A DNA stretch of 64,000 bases from Puccinia triticina (GCF_026914185.1 NC_070568.1:2810001-2874000); one strand, 5' to 3'. Positions 44,595 through 56,457 are shown, counted from the first letter of the stretch. The notes: generated by a model not told the origin, from the letters alone. A program made the numbers and translations.

Positions 44595-44995
44595 GGTCCC
44601 TTCAGGCGAAGGGCTAGTCCTCTATTTAACTTGCGAGATTGATGTGGAAAAATAACCAATATACCACTCGGCCAAATAGGATGAGTTGTCTTTGGAAAAA
44701 ATAGTCAACCTCGAGCTGAGTTGATATTAAACAAAGTTAATGAGTTGTCTGTTGCCTTCACGCTAATAATGAGGAACAATAATGTCGACTTCAGGTACAC
44801 TAATCACATGATAGGAGTCCGCTTACTAGCGGGGCCTTTGGCCGAGCCGTAGGGACGCTGCAGCAACCTTTTTGATTCTCCCGTTACCCCAAAGACCAAA
44901 TGCACCAACTTGAAGCCGGATTCTTTCAATTAGCTTCAGCTGGCGAATTAACTTCCATATCGGCGAAAAATTTAATAGTAACATTTCATTCTATG
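44595..44995 (-). pseudogene. Decayed second copy of the Helitron helicase
   Basis: This stretch aligns at DNA level with 47476-47860 of the Helitron helicase gene (shared runs such as CTCTATTTAACTT, GATGAGTTGT, AACTTGAAGCCG), but no long open frame remains. It lies between accessory genes B and C, so an older Helitron copy or an internal duplication is fused here. Confidence 0.65.
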
Positions 44996-45670
44996 TCGTC
45001 AATATTCAATTCATCCTGATGCGTGTCAAATTTTAAGTTTTATATGGCCGACTTGTTCTTTGCATGAAGACTCAGGTTTTTAACCAGAAATGAATATATT
45101 GCACCTAATGTATTTAGCCAAAAGATAATTCCTTGCACACCTTTAGGCAACCACCGCACCCCTTTACTCGACCACCAAGTCTATCAAACAAATATAATGG
45201 CTCTCGCAAGCGTCTGATACAATTTTTAGCAAATGCTATTAGGATTAAAGTCATTGTATCACGACCAGGCAAATAAAAAAATGCAATACTTAACTTTGAC
45301 AATTAAATCTGTTTGGTCTCAGGCAACAAGTATCGGGTTATAATACCCGATGTGAGCTCTAGAGATGTTAGAAGAGCTTTAATGAAGTACCAAAATCCAG
45401 CTTGACAATAGTCATGGTAAATTGGGAGAAAACACGTGAAATTGAGGTGAGTTTCATTCACAAATGGGGACTTATTCGACTAACATGTGACATATGATAA
45501 ATGCGGTGGTGTGAAGAACATGAAGAGAAATTATAATCAGGTTTGTGGGATCAATCCTAAGTAGGAGACTTAATTGTCCTAAGTCTTTGGAAAAACAAGT
45601 CAACAATCTTGCATTCAATCCAGCTTTGCAATAGGTGAAGCAACCAACCCTTTGATGAAAGATGAATAAT
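44996..45670. other. Helitron interior without a clear gene
   Basis: AT-rich; probable remnants of accessory-gene exons but none I can translate convincingly. Confidence 0.35.
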
Positions 45671-45677
45671 TCGTCCA

Positions 45678-46436
45678 CTAATCGGAGCTTCGCTCAATTC
45701 GCCCAAAGTGAACCTGTGAATGATATAAGTTTTTGACGCAAAGAATAAAAAGTTTAAGACATACCTCGACAATCATTAGGCCACTTTTTTCATCAATGCC
45801 CTGAAGTCTTCCGCACAAATCAACACGATCCCCAAATTCAAACCACGGTAAATGAGAAACGCCAAATTTTTCAGGTGTAATGATATAGTTGACGTAGACT
45901 CGGTTGTGGTCGAAGCCCTTTAATGAATGGGGTCAGCCAAATGACATTAACGTTTTCCTCAAGAAATGTTTAACCTTTAAGTTATGAAAAACGGTGAGTC
46001 TCAATGCTTTATTCCCACTGCCAGCAACAGGCTCAATGACCTCGTTCTTGAATATCATACCAACACCGGAGAATAAGACACCTCTCCTCGACAGTAGAGG
46101 ACCACAAAAGGTCGTTTTGGTAACAGTGGAGGGAATAGCTTCGAGAATTGGAACCCGATCGGCGCCGAGACCGACTACATTCCCTTCGCATGCGTGTTTT
46201 TCTCCAAAGATGAGGACTTTTGTCGGTGGTTTGGCGGAGGTCAACATAACTGGGAGGCCGCGAGATGAATGGAAAACACCTGAAGTCCAAGCATAATTTT
46301 CTCCTATGTGCATATCTTGAAATTGCGGATCTGCGTAGTCCATCCGTGACTAAAATTCATGTTGTAAGGTTTTTATCTTCGGATAAGATGAATATAAGTG
46401 CTTACCGGAATGAGTACTTGAAATCTCCCTGAAAAC
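45678..46436 (-). CDS. Helitron accessory OB-fold-like gene C
   Basis: Exons: a short one reading MFSGRFQVLIP; a long one SRMDYADPQFQDMHIGENYA through VLIFGEKHACEGNVVGLG and GVGMIFKNEVIEPVAGSG to TVFHNLK; GFDHNRVYVNYIITPEKFG with VDLCGRLQGIDEKSGLMIVE; and a final VHFGRIERSSD, stop at 45678. Introns have normal GT...AG ends and frame is kept throughout. Block order matches gene D. The true start may lie further upstream because the frame is open before the first Met. Likely nucleic-acid-binding partner of Rep/helicase (inference). Confidence 0.55.
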
Positions 46437-49400
46437 ATCAAGGAGTCAACAAAGTCAATCACAAATTCCTCTTTACGCGAGGAGAAGGTTAGTGTGGTCC
46501 CCGGCATCCGAGTAAGTAAAATCAAGTGCGAGGTGGATATAAAATCTACAAGGACAGCTTTTCATGGTAAATTGACCTTTTTTTGCCTTAAGATGTTCCC
46601 GGGCGGTTTTCAAGGGTTGATTAGGAACAAGAGCCCTTGGCACTGGTGACGACAAGGGTCTGTAAAGTGTTTCTAATCATTTCAAATATAGGGGCTTTAA
46701 TTTCATCATCAAGCCTTGCTTTGTGTACAAGAATAATAGTGTATGTTGACGAAGTAAGAAAAAATACATTAAGAATCACTCAGCAAGTTTCGTCAACTAT
46801 GTCGAATCTATATGTAAATTTCCGTTAATCTTTTATTATTGGGCGATCTGTATTTCCCATAAATGCCAGTTGAAGTGATCAGAAACTGAGTTCTTAAGGT
46901 TATAGAATTGAAAAGTGGTGGAAGCGGAACCCAACTCACTGAAAATAGTCTTGTGAACAATGTTGACAAGGCCTTCCTTCTGGTCAAGCTTACATACTAA
47001 CAGATTTGCTTGTTGAGTAACCCGGGAGAGGGCAACGTATAGTTGGCCATGTGCAAAACAGGAGTTCTTGAGCATCACTCCGACCCGATGTAGCGTTTGA
47101 CCTTGTGATTTATTAATTGACATAGCATACGCAGGCCTTATAGCGAACTGATGACGGAAGAAACTAAGGCCTGATTTCTGACTCCCTTCATGGTGAAGTT
47201 TTATTTTTGGGAGCATTACATTGTTGCCTTTGAAAGGGCCAGACATCAAGATCCCTTTGACGGATCCACGTCCTATTCGTGTCAAAATCAGCCTCGTTCC
47301 ATTACAAATCCCCGATGAAATATCAAGGTTACGCATCACAACAACTGGCATTCCGACTTTTAATTCCAAGATGTGCTCAGGAAAATTTGGCACACTTATC
47401 TTGTTCAATACTTCCTCTGGAAGACTATCAAGTCCATTAGGGTCGGGAGAATCAATAGAAATTGCTCGGATGAAAGGTACCTTGAGGCGAAGAGCTACTT
47501 CTCTATTTAACTTTCCCACATCGATGTTCAAAGGTGCCAAGATGCAGCGCTCGGCAAGATAGGATAAGTTGTCCTTGGGAGGAAAAGTCAACCTTGACAT
47601 GAGTTCAGAATAAACGAAGTCGATGAGTTGTTTGTTCCCTTCACGCTCATTTTGAACCGCGATGATATTAACCTCAGGTACGCTGACCACATCATAGTCT
47701 GCTTGCTGGCCGGACCCTTCGCCAAGGCGTAGAAGCGCTTCGGAAAATTTTCGGTTCCCGCTCTTATCTTGAGAGCCAAAGGCACCGACTTGAAGCCGCA
47801 TGTTTTGAATTAGCTTGAATTGCCGAATTGATTTCCACAACGGCGAAGACTTGATTGTCGCATCCCATGATTGAGGATATTCGTCATATTTGACCACCGG
47901 CAGGATTTGCCTAAAATTGCCAGAAAAAATGACCACCTTCCCTCCAAAGGGGAGGTCCGACTGACAACACCTTCTTAACGATCGGTCAACGGCTTCAATT
48001 GCGTCCTTATGTATAGTCACTATCTCGTCCCAAACAATCAGATGAGCCGTTGCAAGATGTTTTCCCAGTTTATGATGCGGCTCAAAGTTGCACTTGATGT
48101 CAGGTTTCAAGTGGATTGGTATACTGAATGCGGAATGTGATGTTTGACCGCTGGTGAGTAACAATGCGGCGACTCCAGAGGAAGCAGCAACGACCGGAAT
48201 TTTTGCCATTGAATGACATAAATCGATAATCGAATTGAGGAGGAAAGTCTTGCCTGTTCCTCCCGGACCATCAAGGTAGAACATTTGGGGGACGTGTTGC
48301 TTGAGAGATGTCCTTACAATGGCAAAGAAATCCGCCTGTTTGTTGTTGAAACTTTCAATAGCAGCATCAAGTCGGACGACGACCGTGGCAAGGGATTCGA
48401 TCTTTCCAGGAATATCCTCAAACTGGCGTAGTTTCCGATAATCAGAAGATGTTACACTTATTCCAACGCGCTGAAGGTCAGTATTCATCTTTTCCAACAA
48501 ACACTTCAATTTGAAAAGTCCGTAGACGCGTCTCTGCGAGCGACTGAGAGGAATAGCGTTCCTATCTTTTCGATTGAGGCGAAGCAAATCATCAGTCATT
48601 GCGTCCCAATGCTTCGTATAAAGGGCAGTCGGGTTGGAAGGGGGTGAGTTAACAAGCATCAAACAGAAAAAGTGGCGGAGTTGATGTCCGCTCTGAAATG
48701 ACAAAGCCTCTTCGAGGGCTTTATCGTAAAGGAGATCATTGACCAATAATCCCAGTTCGTTGCAAGCATCTTGATAAGACTTGCATAAGACTTCGCCGAC
48801 CCTTCTGAGATCCTCATGTGATGTAGGCCCTTTCCGATGACAAAGTAGAGTTCGAAGATAAAACTTTTCCCCGGCTAGATACGAAACGCTAAAGATCCTT
48901 CCAACCGAAATGGTCTTGTTCTTGCAAGGAGTCCATTCCTTTTCCTTCTGATTCCAAGTAAATAATTCAGGAATTTGTTTGAAGAGAAGAGATCGGGCCC
49001 GACGACCCTCTGCACCTATGGCGTCATTCGCGTTGAGAGCGAAGAAGGCAAGAAGATTTGTGTTTCCTGGATCTTGAAATTTCAATTGATCCATGACTTC
49101 GACACCATCCCGGAAGTAAACCATTTGTTCGTCCTTATTGTGAATACTCAATCTGGTAACAGGAGGCCATCGCCTTGAGAGAGGGAATTTTAACAGTCTC
49201 CATGCCGCTAAATTGAAAAATCAGTATAACTAAAATTGGAATTGAGAAGAGGAAGCCCTCACCTTCTGGAGCACTGATGTATCAAGCGTCAAGAAAAGCC
49301 TTTGTCTCATCGCCGTCTTTAATCTCAATGGAGGACCGATCGTGTCCTTTCGTGATGTACTTGTATAAGTATTTTACTGCTGTGCTGTCGACTGGAATAT

Positions 49401-50852
49401 CTACGTTGATGTGACAATTGAACTTGAGGGAAAGGTACTTGTTATAAGGAACTACATGGGAGCTATCAAAAGTTTGTTTGTTCTTCGAGATGACGTGACC
49501 GGAAATACGTCTGCGATAGACGGGATAAGCGCCACTTATATTAATTGTCCTCGCGGTGAAAGGTTTGGGGTAACCGGCGCTACAACCATCCTTGGACCAG
49601 CATGCTCTGCCAGTGCATGGGCCGTGAATCATCAACCGGGAGACTATATTGTGAAGCTTTGGTTCTCGCTTTGGGTCGGGCACTTCTGCACAGACAAGAA
49701 AGTCAATTTTATCAGCTGTGTCAGGCCTATCGGTCTCCTCAAGAGTCACCATCAAATGTAGGTGAGGAAGACCACGTTTTTGGAACTCAATGACTGAGAC
49801 GTGGGAAATAACTTTGCCTAGCCGGCCTAGGTCGACAATTTCTTCAAGAAGAGTGTCGACTTTTAGCTTGAAAACTCTATCAACTAGCACAGGATGATTG
49901 GCCGATGAAGCTGAAAGACCAATCTCATCAGTGATATCCTTCCACTTTGGGTTGGCAGTCATAGTAATAAATAATGATGGTGGACCGTATTTCCTAACGA
50001 TCGCCATTGAATCGTGGTACAACTGAGTCATTGCTTGAGGACTGCCAATAAACATCGACGGAAGAATGACGCGACGGCCAGTGGGAACAATAGAGTTCTC
50101 AATAGAAGCCATGAGACTGTTGTACTGACTCGCCTTTAAGGCAAGTTGATGGTTGCGGATGAAGTTGAGCCGTGAGCCTTCAACGCAAACGTACATGTCT
50201 ACAACGAACTCTTGGAAAAGAGTCCTCCCGTGCAAGATTATTGAATATCAACCGACTCTGGCGAAAAGGAGGAAGCAAACCACTCGAGTGACTTTACTGG
50301 CCGATTCGTGGCTGCGAAGTGGGTTAGTTTGAATATGAAATGGTTAGGTTAAGACTGGTCTACTCACAACGTTTTGTTGAACACCTGTAAACATTGTCCC
50401 ATTGTTGGGAACCAAATGGAAAGAAGATTGGATATCGGAGGGGAAAATAGGAGGAATGGAGGTCGGATATGTATTCGAATCTCCCGTCTTTGCGTCTCAA
50501 CTGGATGTGGCGGGCCTTGTTGAGTTCGCCGCCTCCTTTAATGACGATCCCTACTTCCTCCGGCTTGGGTATGTTATATCGTTTCGGATCCGTGCCAGGT
50601 TTGTGAATTGTTGTAAGAGCAAGTGTTTTCGAGGGTGATCCTTTGAGGGTCGCTCGCGCATTCTGGTAAAGCTTGGCGTAAGGATTCCGGCGATACATCA
50701 ACGTCATCAAGTCCGAAACAATGTCCTCTCTCATGTTGAACTTGGATCCTGCTGGGTTACGTCGGCCGGAGGCTTTTGTGATTCGTAAGCGGGTTTCCTC
50801 GAGTCCGCCATTGCCGACGACGTATATTTGTGCCCATCCGGGGTCGCTCATA

Positions 50853-51214
50853 TGATAAGCTGAACAAGTGCTGATGACAGCGGGCACGAGGCGGGTCGAG
50901 TGTGCGGTGGGTGTGGAAGGATATGGATTGCGTGGGTAAGACAAATCATCATACAAAGAAAGAAGTGAGGAGAGAGAGAATGAGAAGAAAAGAGAAACAA
51001 GAAACAAAGCATACCTGATGACAGCGGGCACGAGGCGGGTCGAGTGTGCGGTGGGTGTGGAAGGATGAGGAAAAGGTTCTTCCACACCCGCTGTCTCAGG
51101 TGTACATGAGGATGTGTGAAAGGTGACTAGCAACAGAGTGACATGTGTGTGGCATACGGACGCGGAGGCGGAAATGGAAAAGAGAGATAAAACACTATGT
51201 GAACTAGCTCAACA
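50853..51214 (-). repeat. Copia 3' LTR
   Basis: TG...CA ends on the element strand. It contains two ~50-bp direct repeats (GATGACAGCGGGCACGAGG... at about 50874 and 51018) separated by ~95 bp, which may hold promoter elements. Confidence 0.95.
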
Positions 51215-51470
51215 CCCCCCCTTGCTGCAGACATGGAACAGAGAAAAGAAAGGAGAAAGGGAAAGACAAGATAAAAAAAAGAAAAGATAGAGGGAAAGAA
51301 GTGGTAAGAAGAGAGAGATATGGATAGGGGAAGGAAAAGGAATGAGGAGAAAGACCGGGGGAGAATAAGAAAAGGGGAGGATTGAGGGAGAGAGAGAAGG
51401 TGGGATGGGATAGATAGGGGTTTGGAGGAGGGTGCAAAGGTGGCCGACGGAGAGAGAGAGGGGAGGGCGC

Positions 51471-53372
51471 CTACGGAACAAGACCAAACATTAACCTGTG
51501 TTTTTCTAGCGCGACTCGTGGCAAAGGCTTCGTTAGCATGTCAGCCAACATGTCCTTGGTGGACACGTGAAGGAGCTCGATGTTGCCGTCCTGAACACAC
51601 TCCCGAATGAAGTGATAGCGAGCGTGTATGTGTTTGGTTCGAGCATGGTGTTCCGGATTTTTCGCCAGTGCCTCGGCCCCTTCGTTGTCGACATGTAAGG
51701 GTATAGCTGTGTCAGGACGGAGGCGCAGCTCGGTGAGAAGATGTTGGAGCCACAAGCCCTCTTTGCATGAGTCGGAGAGGGCTTTGTACTCAGCCTCCGT
51801 GCTGGATAGAGAGACCGTGGCCTGCTTACGGGATTTCCAGGAGATGGCCCCGTCGCCCACTCGGTAGGTGTACGCAGACGTAGAGTGCCTATCGTCCCGA
51901 TCCTCCGCCCAGTCGGAGTCAGAGTATCCGGACAGAGTGAGAGACCCGCCTAGTTGAAGCTTGAGATTCTTTGTTGAGACCAGATAGTTGAGGATTCGAA
52001 GAGCGGCGTGCCAGTGAGCTGCGGATGGGTCCCGCAGATGTTGGGATAGTCTGTTAACCGCGAAGGAGATGTCCGGGCGGGTGCATTGAGACACCCACAG
52101 AAGAGAACCAATGAGTTGGGGATAGGGGCCGGGCGACGGTGGGTCGGCCGGAGTTCGATGCCGGAGATTCTTGAAGTTTGTGTCGGTAGGTGTGGACACA
52201 GTGGTGTGATGATCGCCAAGGAAGCGTGTGCAGATTTCGGAGATATAGTGAGACTGATTGATGAAGACCGCTTTATTCGAGATATCGCGGGTGATTTTCA
52301 GAGAGAGAAAGTGATTCAGTTCCTCGTCCGCTCCAATCTTAAAGCGCTTCCCTATATTCGATATAATGGAGTCAACAAACCCCGGCTCGCCTACAATTGC
52401 CAGGTCGTCGACGTGGGTTGTTAGCGCGCCAACAAGCTGGCCCGAATGGATTTTGAAGTAGAGGGTTGGGTCGTATTTCGAGTTCTTGAGACCCAATTCC
52501 AGGAGGGCCTTGTGGAGCTCGATGTTCCACTGACGAGGGGATTGCTTCAATCCGTAGAGAGATCGGGTAACTTCACAGACCCAGTCGGGATGTCGAGGGT
52601 CTTCGAAACCGGGAGGTTGCTCCATGAAGATTGGCTGATCGAGATGACCGTTGAGAAAGGCTGTTTTAAAATCGACCTGGCGACCTTTCCAGTTCCTGTT
52701 TGCTAGGAGAGAGAAGATGAGCCTCAAGGTTTCCAAGCGCAGGGTCGGCGAGAAAACTTGATCGTAGTCTAGACCCTGAACCTGGGTGTAGCCCATAGCG
52801 ACAAGGCGAGCTTTAAGCTTTTGGATGGAGTGGTCGGGTCGGCGCTTCACCTTGAAGACCCACTTCGATTTTATTATCTTCCGTTTTTCCGGTCTGGGGA
52901 CTAGGCGCCAGGTTTGCATTCCTAGGAGTGACGCAAATTCCTCGTCAGCAGCCTTAAGCCATCGGTGTTTGTTGGGAGACTTGAGGAGTTGTCGCCAAGT
53001 TTTAGGGGTGTCGACCTCTGAATCTGCAACGGTATTTTTGGACCACTGCCCGTAACGATCAGGGGCCTTCCTTTCCCGACCGCTGCGGCGAGCAGGCGGA
53101 GGCGGGGAAACTGGCTTTGGAGGCGGAGGAGGGGCTGGAGTCGGCGGAAGCTGCGGGGTAGGCGGATGTGAGGAAGCGGGAGAGGGGGGGGACGAGGGAA
53201 TAGGAGGAAGATCAGGAACAGGGGGAGAGGGGGGGGGGGAGGGGAGGAAGAGTGATGATTGAGAGATCAGGTGATTGACGGCTAGCAGGTGGGGAAGATG
53301 GAGGAGATTGAAAGTTAACGGAGTCGGAATGGTCAGAATCTGAGGATATTTGCTGTGGCAGGCGAGCCGCAT
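51471..53372 (-). CDS. Copia pol, 3' part: reverse transcriptase and RNase H
   Basis: 633-aa frame. After a Pro-rich linker (~120 aa): RT blocks WVFKVKRRPDHSIQKLKAR, QVDFKTAFLNGHLDQPIFM, SLYGLKQSPRQW and LTTHVDDLAIVG (catalytic Asp pair); then NYLVSTKNLKLQLGGSL and RNase H (SGYSDSDWAEDRDDRHSTSA, SLSSTEAEYKAL, LHVDNEGAEALAKNPE), ending at TKPLPRVALEKHR. All catalytic residues are present. It overlaps the upstream frame by ~160 nt around a C homopolymer, so the natural product is probably one Gag-Pol polyprotein. Confidence 0.92.
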   Translation of the reverse strand: MRLACHSKYPQILTIPTPLTFNLLHLPHLLAVNHLISQSSLFLPSPPPSPPVPDLPPIPSSPPSPASSHPPTPQLPPTPAPPPPPKPVSPPPPARRSGRERKAPDRYGQWSKNTVADSEVDTPKTWRQLLKSPNKHRWLKAADEEFASLLGMQTWRLVPRPEKRKIIKSKWVFKVKRRPDHSIQKLKARLVAMGYTQVQGLDYDQVFSPTLRLETLRLIFSLLANRNWKGRQVDFKTAFLNGHLDQPIFMEQPPGFEDPRHPDWVCEVTRSLYGLKQSPRQWNIELHKALLELGLKNSKYDPTLYFKIHSGQLVGALTTHVDDLAIVGEPGFVDSIISNIGKRFKIGADEELNHFLSLKITRDISNKAVFINQSHYISEICTRFLGDHHTTVSTPTDTNFKNLRHRTPADPPSPGPYPQLIGSLLWVSQCTRPDISFAVNRLSQHLRDPSAAHWHAALRILNYLVSTKNLKLQLGGSLTLSGYSDSDWAEDRDDRHSTSAYTYRVGDGAISWKSRKQATVSLSSTEAEYKALSDSCKEGLWLQHLLTELRLRPDTAIPLHVDNEGAEALAKNPEHHARTKHIHARYHFIRECVQDGNIELLHVSTKDMLADMLTKPLPRVALEKHRLMFGLVP

Positions 53373-55968
53373 TCCCGGGTGCGTGGATTGAAGCAGTCAA
53401 GCGGCGATCAAAGCGTGGTTGGAGGGGAATGTTCAGCGGAGGAAGATCTGGTGACGGCGTGCGGGCCGGAGGGTGCGAGTCAGAGGTCGATGAGGGATTT
53501 TGACCCGGGCTTGAAGGGGCGAGGAGAGGCGCGGTTTCTTGAGAAGGAAGTGCCGGGGTTTTACTGGGTTGTAGTTGAGACCAATCGATTTCTGTTGCAA
53601 CGGAGAGAGGGGATGGAGCGAGCTTGGATCCGTAGGGAAAGGAGAAATCATGGAATACAACATCCCTGGATTTCAGCACTGACCGGCGCTCCAAATCCCA
53701 CAGCCTATACCCGTTCCCATCCGAGAGGTAGGAGAGGAGGATGGAGGAACGAGCCTTGTTGTCCAACTTTTTCCGATTCGCCTCTGGGACCTTGTACCAG
53801 GCTAGGCACCCAAAGGGATGGACGGAGTTGATGTCGATCGTTGGTTCGCCAAGGATAGAGGCTGGAGTTTTGAAACCGACGGGAGTGTGGCATGGGACTG
53901 AGTTGTAGATAAATAGAAAGTGTCGAATTGCATCTGCCCAGAAGGATTTGGGGAGATTAGCAGTTAGAAGGGAGGATCTGACAAAGTTGCTGATGGTCCT
54001 GTTTGTCCGCTCGGCTACCCCATTCAGCTCTGGGGAGTGGGGAGGACCTGGCTCGTGTTTGATACCCGCAAGAGATAGGTACAACGTGAACTCATTGGAC
54101 AGATACTCGCCGCCGTTATCTGTTCTTAGGGAGAGGATTTTGTGGGAGCCGCTTTTTTCGAAGAAAGTGCGAAAGAGTTTAAAACACGCAAATGCGTCGC
54201 TTTTTGATTTCATTGGGTAGATTGAAAGAGATTTGGAACAGTCATCGACAAATGTAATGAAAAATTTATAGCCCTCCCTCGAGTTCACCTCGTACGACCC
54301 AACGTCTGAGTGAATAATCTGGCCAGGGAGTGAGGACCGGTGGGAGGATCGGGACTTGAATGCTTTCCGAGGCATTTTGGCTTGTACGCATATCGGGCAT
54401 TGTTGTACGTCAATCTCATTCATTACTGTCGGAGTGATTCCGTGCGTTTTCAGGAGAGTTTTGAGTGGTTTTAGGCCGATGTGGGAGAACCGCAGATGGT
54501 ATGCCATCAACGAGTTGTCTAAAGGTTTTGGGGAAAGGGTTAGGGAAGAATTTGAGCTTACAGGCTCGGCCGGTAAGTAGTAGAGATTGCCTCGTCTGTA
54601 GCCTCTTCCTTCGAGGTCTCCGGTGATTTGGGCTGATGGTGAGGCAAAGAAATCGCACGAGTTCCTTGTGAATACAACCGTCAGACCTGCGTCGCACAAG
54701 GCTGCCACCGAGAGAAGAGGTTCGTGGAGTGCTGGGACCACGAGGGACTTGACCATCTTGTCGCCTGCGATTGGTAGTCTGAGAAGGCCTTTATGAGAGG
54801 CCTCGACTGCTGAGTGATCGGCCAGTCTGACTGGAGTGCTATCTGGCTTCGGGTGATCAACTTGCAAGAAATCCGGCGTCATCGACATTGAGCAGCCCGA
54901 GTCGATGTTGATATCCCCCCCTCGCGGAAGGTCGGAGGGGATGGAAAGAGAAACCACTGCGTTGCCGGCCGTCACCTCGATTTCGGATCCGGAGTAGTCT
55001 GATTCGCCGTCCTCTTCATATTTGTGGGGAGATTGTCCTAAGGTAGCCGCCGAAGTCCTGCCCGCCCGAGCAGCCGGTTTGGTGGAAGTAGAGGACTTAT
55101 CTTGTTGACTCGATTCCCAGCGCGCCTTTTGGGCAGCTTTATGATCCGCGATGAGCTTCCTGGTGTTGTTGCAGGAGTTGAGATCATGTGAATCGCTGTT
55201 GCACAGCGGGCATCTGCGCGGTTTTTTGGAAGAGTCGCCCTTGGTAGCTTTGGACGTGTTAGACGAGGGAGGCGGCCTTGAAGAGTTGGCTTTGGTGGAT
55301 GAGACTGAGATAATGTCGCCTTGAGACTCGCGACGTATAGCTTCGTTCTTGAGGGCTGAAACTATTGTTTCCGTTTTTACGCCTTCTTGATTCATGAGAG
55401 CGGAGACACAGTGGAGCCAATCGGGGGGAATCGAGCTGAGAAGAGCAGCGTTATGGACGTCGTCCGGGGTTAGGGGTTTTTCGGGAGTGACGAGCGAGTT
55501 TAAGCGCTCGTAGTAGTTAGCCAACGTCTCGATGTGGGAGTTGATATCGCTGCCTTCCATGCGAGCATTCACCAGCTTTCTGATCCAGTAGACTCGACCT
55601 CCGGTCGAGGAGTCTTGATGAGCCCGGGAAAGATCGTCCCATATCTTTGCTGCGTTGTCTTCGTCGGCAAGATGACGGAGATTTGCTTCATCAACAATCT
55701 GGACTAGGACCGCACAGACAAGGTCATTGTCTTCCTCCCAGGTGTGAGGTCGGAGGTTAGCGGCGACGGAGGTGAGAACATGATTGACTTTTGCTGATTT
55801 AAACACCCGGAGGACAACCTTTTTCCAATTGAGAAAGTTGGAGTCGGCGCCCGGTGCTTTGAGAATCGGAAGTCTGGCCGTAGAGATTTTTGCGGTAGAG
55901 GCAGACGTCAAGGGTTGGAGAGCGACGCTGGTGTGAGTGGGTGGGTTCTCTTTTGTGTCGTTCAACAT
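53212..55968 (-). CDS. Copia gag-protease-integrase
   Basis: 918-aa frame starting MLNDTKENPPTHTSV. Gag helices (AKIWDDLSRAHQDSSTGGRV), zinc knuckle CPLCNSDSHDLNSC, protease DSGCSMSMT, integrase zinc-binding module (HLRFSHIGLKPLK...CPICVQAK), catalytic core IHSDVG, LRTDNGGEYLSNEF and SPELNGVAERTNR, and C-terminal LSYLSDGNGYRLWD. The frame ends in Pro/Ser-rich text near a G/C run (53221-53246) where the next frame takes over by a one-base shift. Confidence 0.92.
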   Translation of the reverse strand: MLNDTKENPPTHTSVALQPLTSASTAKISTARLPILKAPGADSNFLNWKKVVLRVFKSAKVNHVLTSVAANLRPHTWEEDNDLVCAVLVQIVDEANLRHLADEDNAAKIWDDLSRAHQDSSTGGRVYWIRKLVNARMEGSDINSHIETLANYYERLNSLVTPEKPLTPDDVHNAALLSSIPPDWLHCVSALMNQEGVKTETIVSALKNEAIRRESQGDIISVSSTKANSSRPPPSSNTSKATKGDSSKKPRRCPLCNSDSHDLNSCNNTRKLIADHKAAQKARWESSQQDKSSTSTKPAARAGRTSAATLGQSPHKYEEDGESDYSGSEIEVTAGNAVVSLSIPSDLPRGGDINIDSGCSMSMTPDFLQVDHPKPDSTPVRLADHSAVEASHKGLLRLPIAGDKMVKSLVVPALHEPLLSVAALCDAGLTVVFTRNSCDFFASPSAQITGDLEGRGYRRGNLYYLPAEPVSSNSSLTLSPKPLDNSLMAYHLRFSHIGLKPLKTLLKTHGITPTVMNEIDVQQCPICVQAKMPRKAFKSRSSHRSSLPGQIIHSDVGSYEVNSREGYKFFITFVDDCSKSLSIYPMKSKSDAFACFKLFRTFFEKSGSHKILSLRTDNGGEYLSNEFTLYLSLAGIKHEPGPPHSPELNGVAERTNRTISNFVRSSLLTANLPKSFWADAIRHFLFIYNSVPCHTPVGFKTPASILGEPTIDINSVHPFGCLAWYKVPEANRKKLDNKARSSILLSYLSDGNGYRLWDLERRSVLKSRDVVFHDFSFPYGSKLAPSPLSVATEIDWSQLQPSKTPALPSQETAPLLAPSSPGQNPSSTSDSHPPARTPSPDLPPLNIPLQPRFDRRLTASIHAPGNAARLPQQISSDSDHSDSVNFQSPPSSPPASRQSPDLSIITLPPLPPPLSPCS

Positions 55969-56072
55969 TTGTAGGAGAGAACACTAGAATTGATCCTTTT
56001 TGTGGGTCCACACGTGCAAGTACTCAAAAGAAAGCCGGTATTTTACGTGCTTGGCGAGATCGTTCGTAGCTG

Positions 56073-56095
56073 GAGGCTAGATGGTGCTCATAACC
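56073..56095 (-). other. Copia primer-binding site
   Basis: Immediately inside the 5' LTR the minus strand reads GGTTATGAGCACC. GGTTATGAGC complements the CAU anticodon loop region (GCTCATAACC) of methionine tRNAs, implying priming by an internal or half tRNA rather than by a 3' CCA end. Confidence 0.7.
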
Positions 56096-56457
56096 TGATA
56101 AGCTGAACAAGTGCTGATGACAGCGGGCACGAGGCGGGTCGAGTGTGCGGTGGGTGTGGAAGGATATGGATTGCGTGGGTAAGACAAATCATCATACAAA
56201 GAAAGAAGTGAGGAGAGAGAGAATGAGAAGAAAAGAGAAACAAGAAACAAAGCATACCTGATGACAGCGGGCACGAGGCAGGTCGAGTGTGCGGTGGGTG
56301 TGGAAGGATGAGGAAAAGGTTCTTCCACACCCGCTGTCTCAGGTGTACATGAGGATGTGTGAAAGGTGACTAGCAACAGAGTGACATGTGTGTGGCATAC
56401 GGACGCGGAGGCGGAAATGGAAAAGAGAGATAAAACACTATGTGAACTAGCTCAACA
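56096..56457 (-). repeat. Copia 5' LTR
   Basis: 362 bp, same as the 3' LTR except for one G/A difference (GAGGCAGG here versus GAGGCGGG), which is a CpG transition on the opposite strand. Confidence 0.95.

Larger units (their letters stand above)
50853..56457 (-). mobile_element. Full-length young Ty1/copia retrotransposon
   Basis: 5605 bp with 362-bp LTRs differing at one visible base and perfect duplication TCATA (50848-50852, 56458-56462). On the minus strand: LTR starting TGTTGAGCTAG, primer site GGTTATGAGC directly after the 5' LTR, gag-pol in two overlapping frames, and polypurine AAGGGGGGG before the 3' LTR. It interrupts the Helitron Rep/helicase frame. Confidence 0.95.

Noticed and set aside
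51209..51487. Ser/Pro/Phe-rich minus-strand frames near the copia 3' LTR
   Set aside because: They are translations of the purine-rich 3' untranslated region before the polypurine tract.
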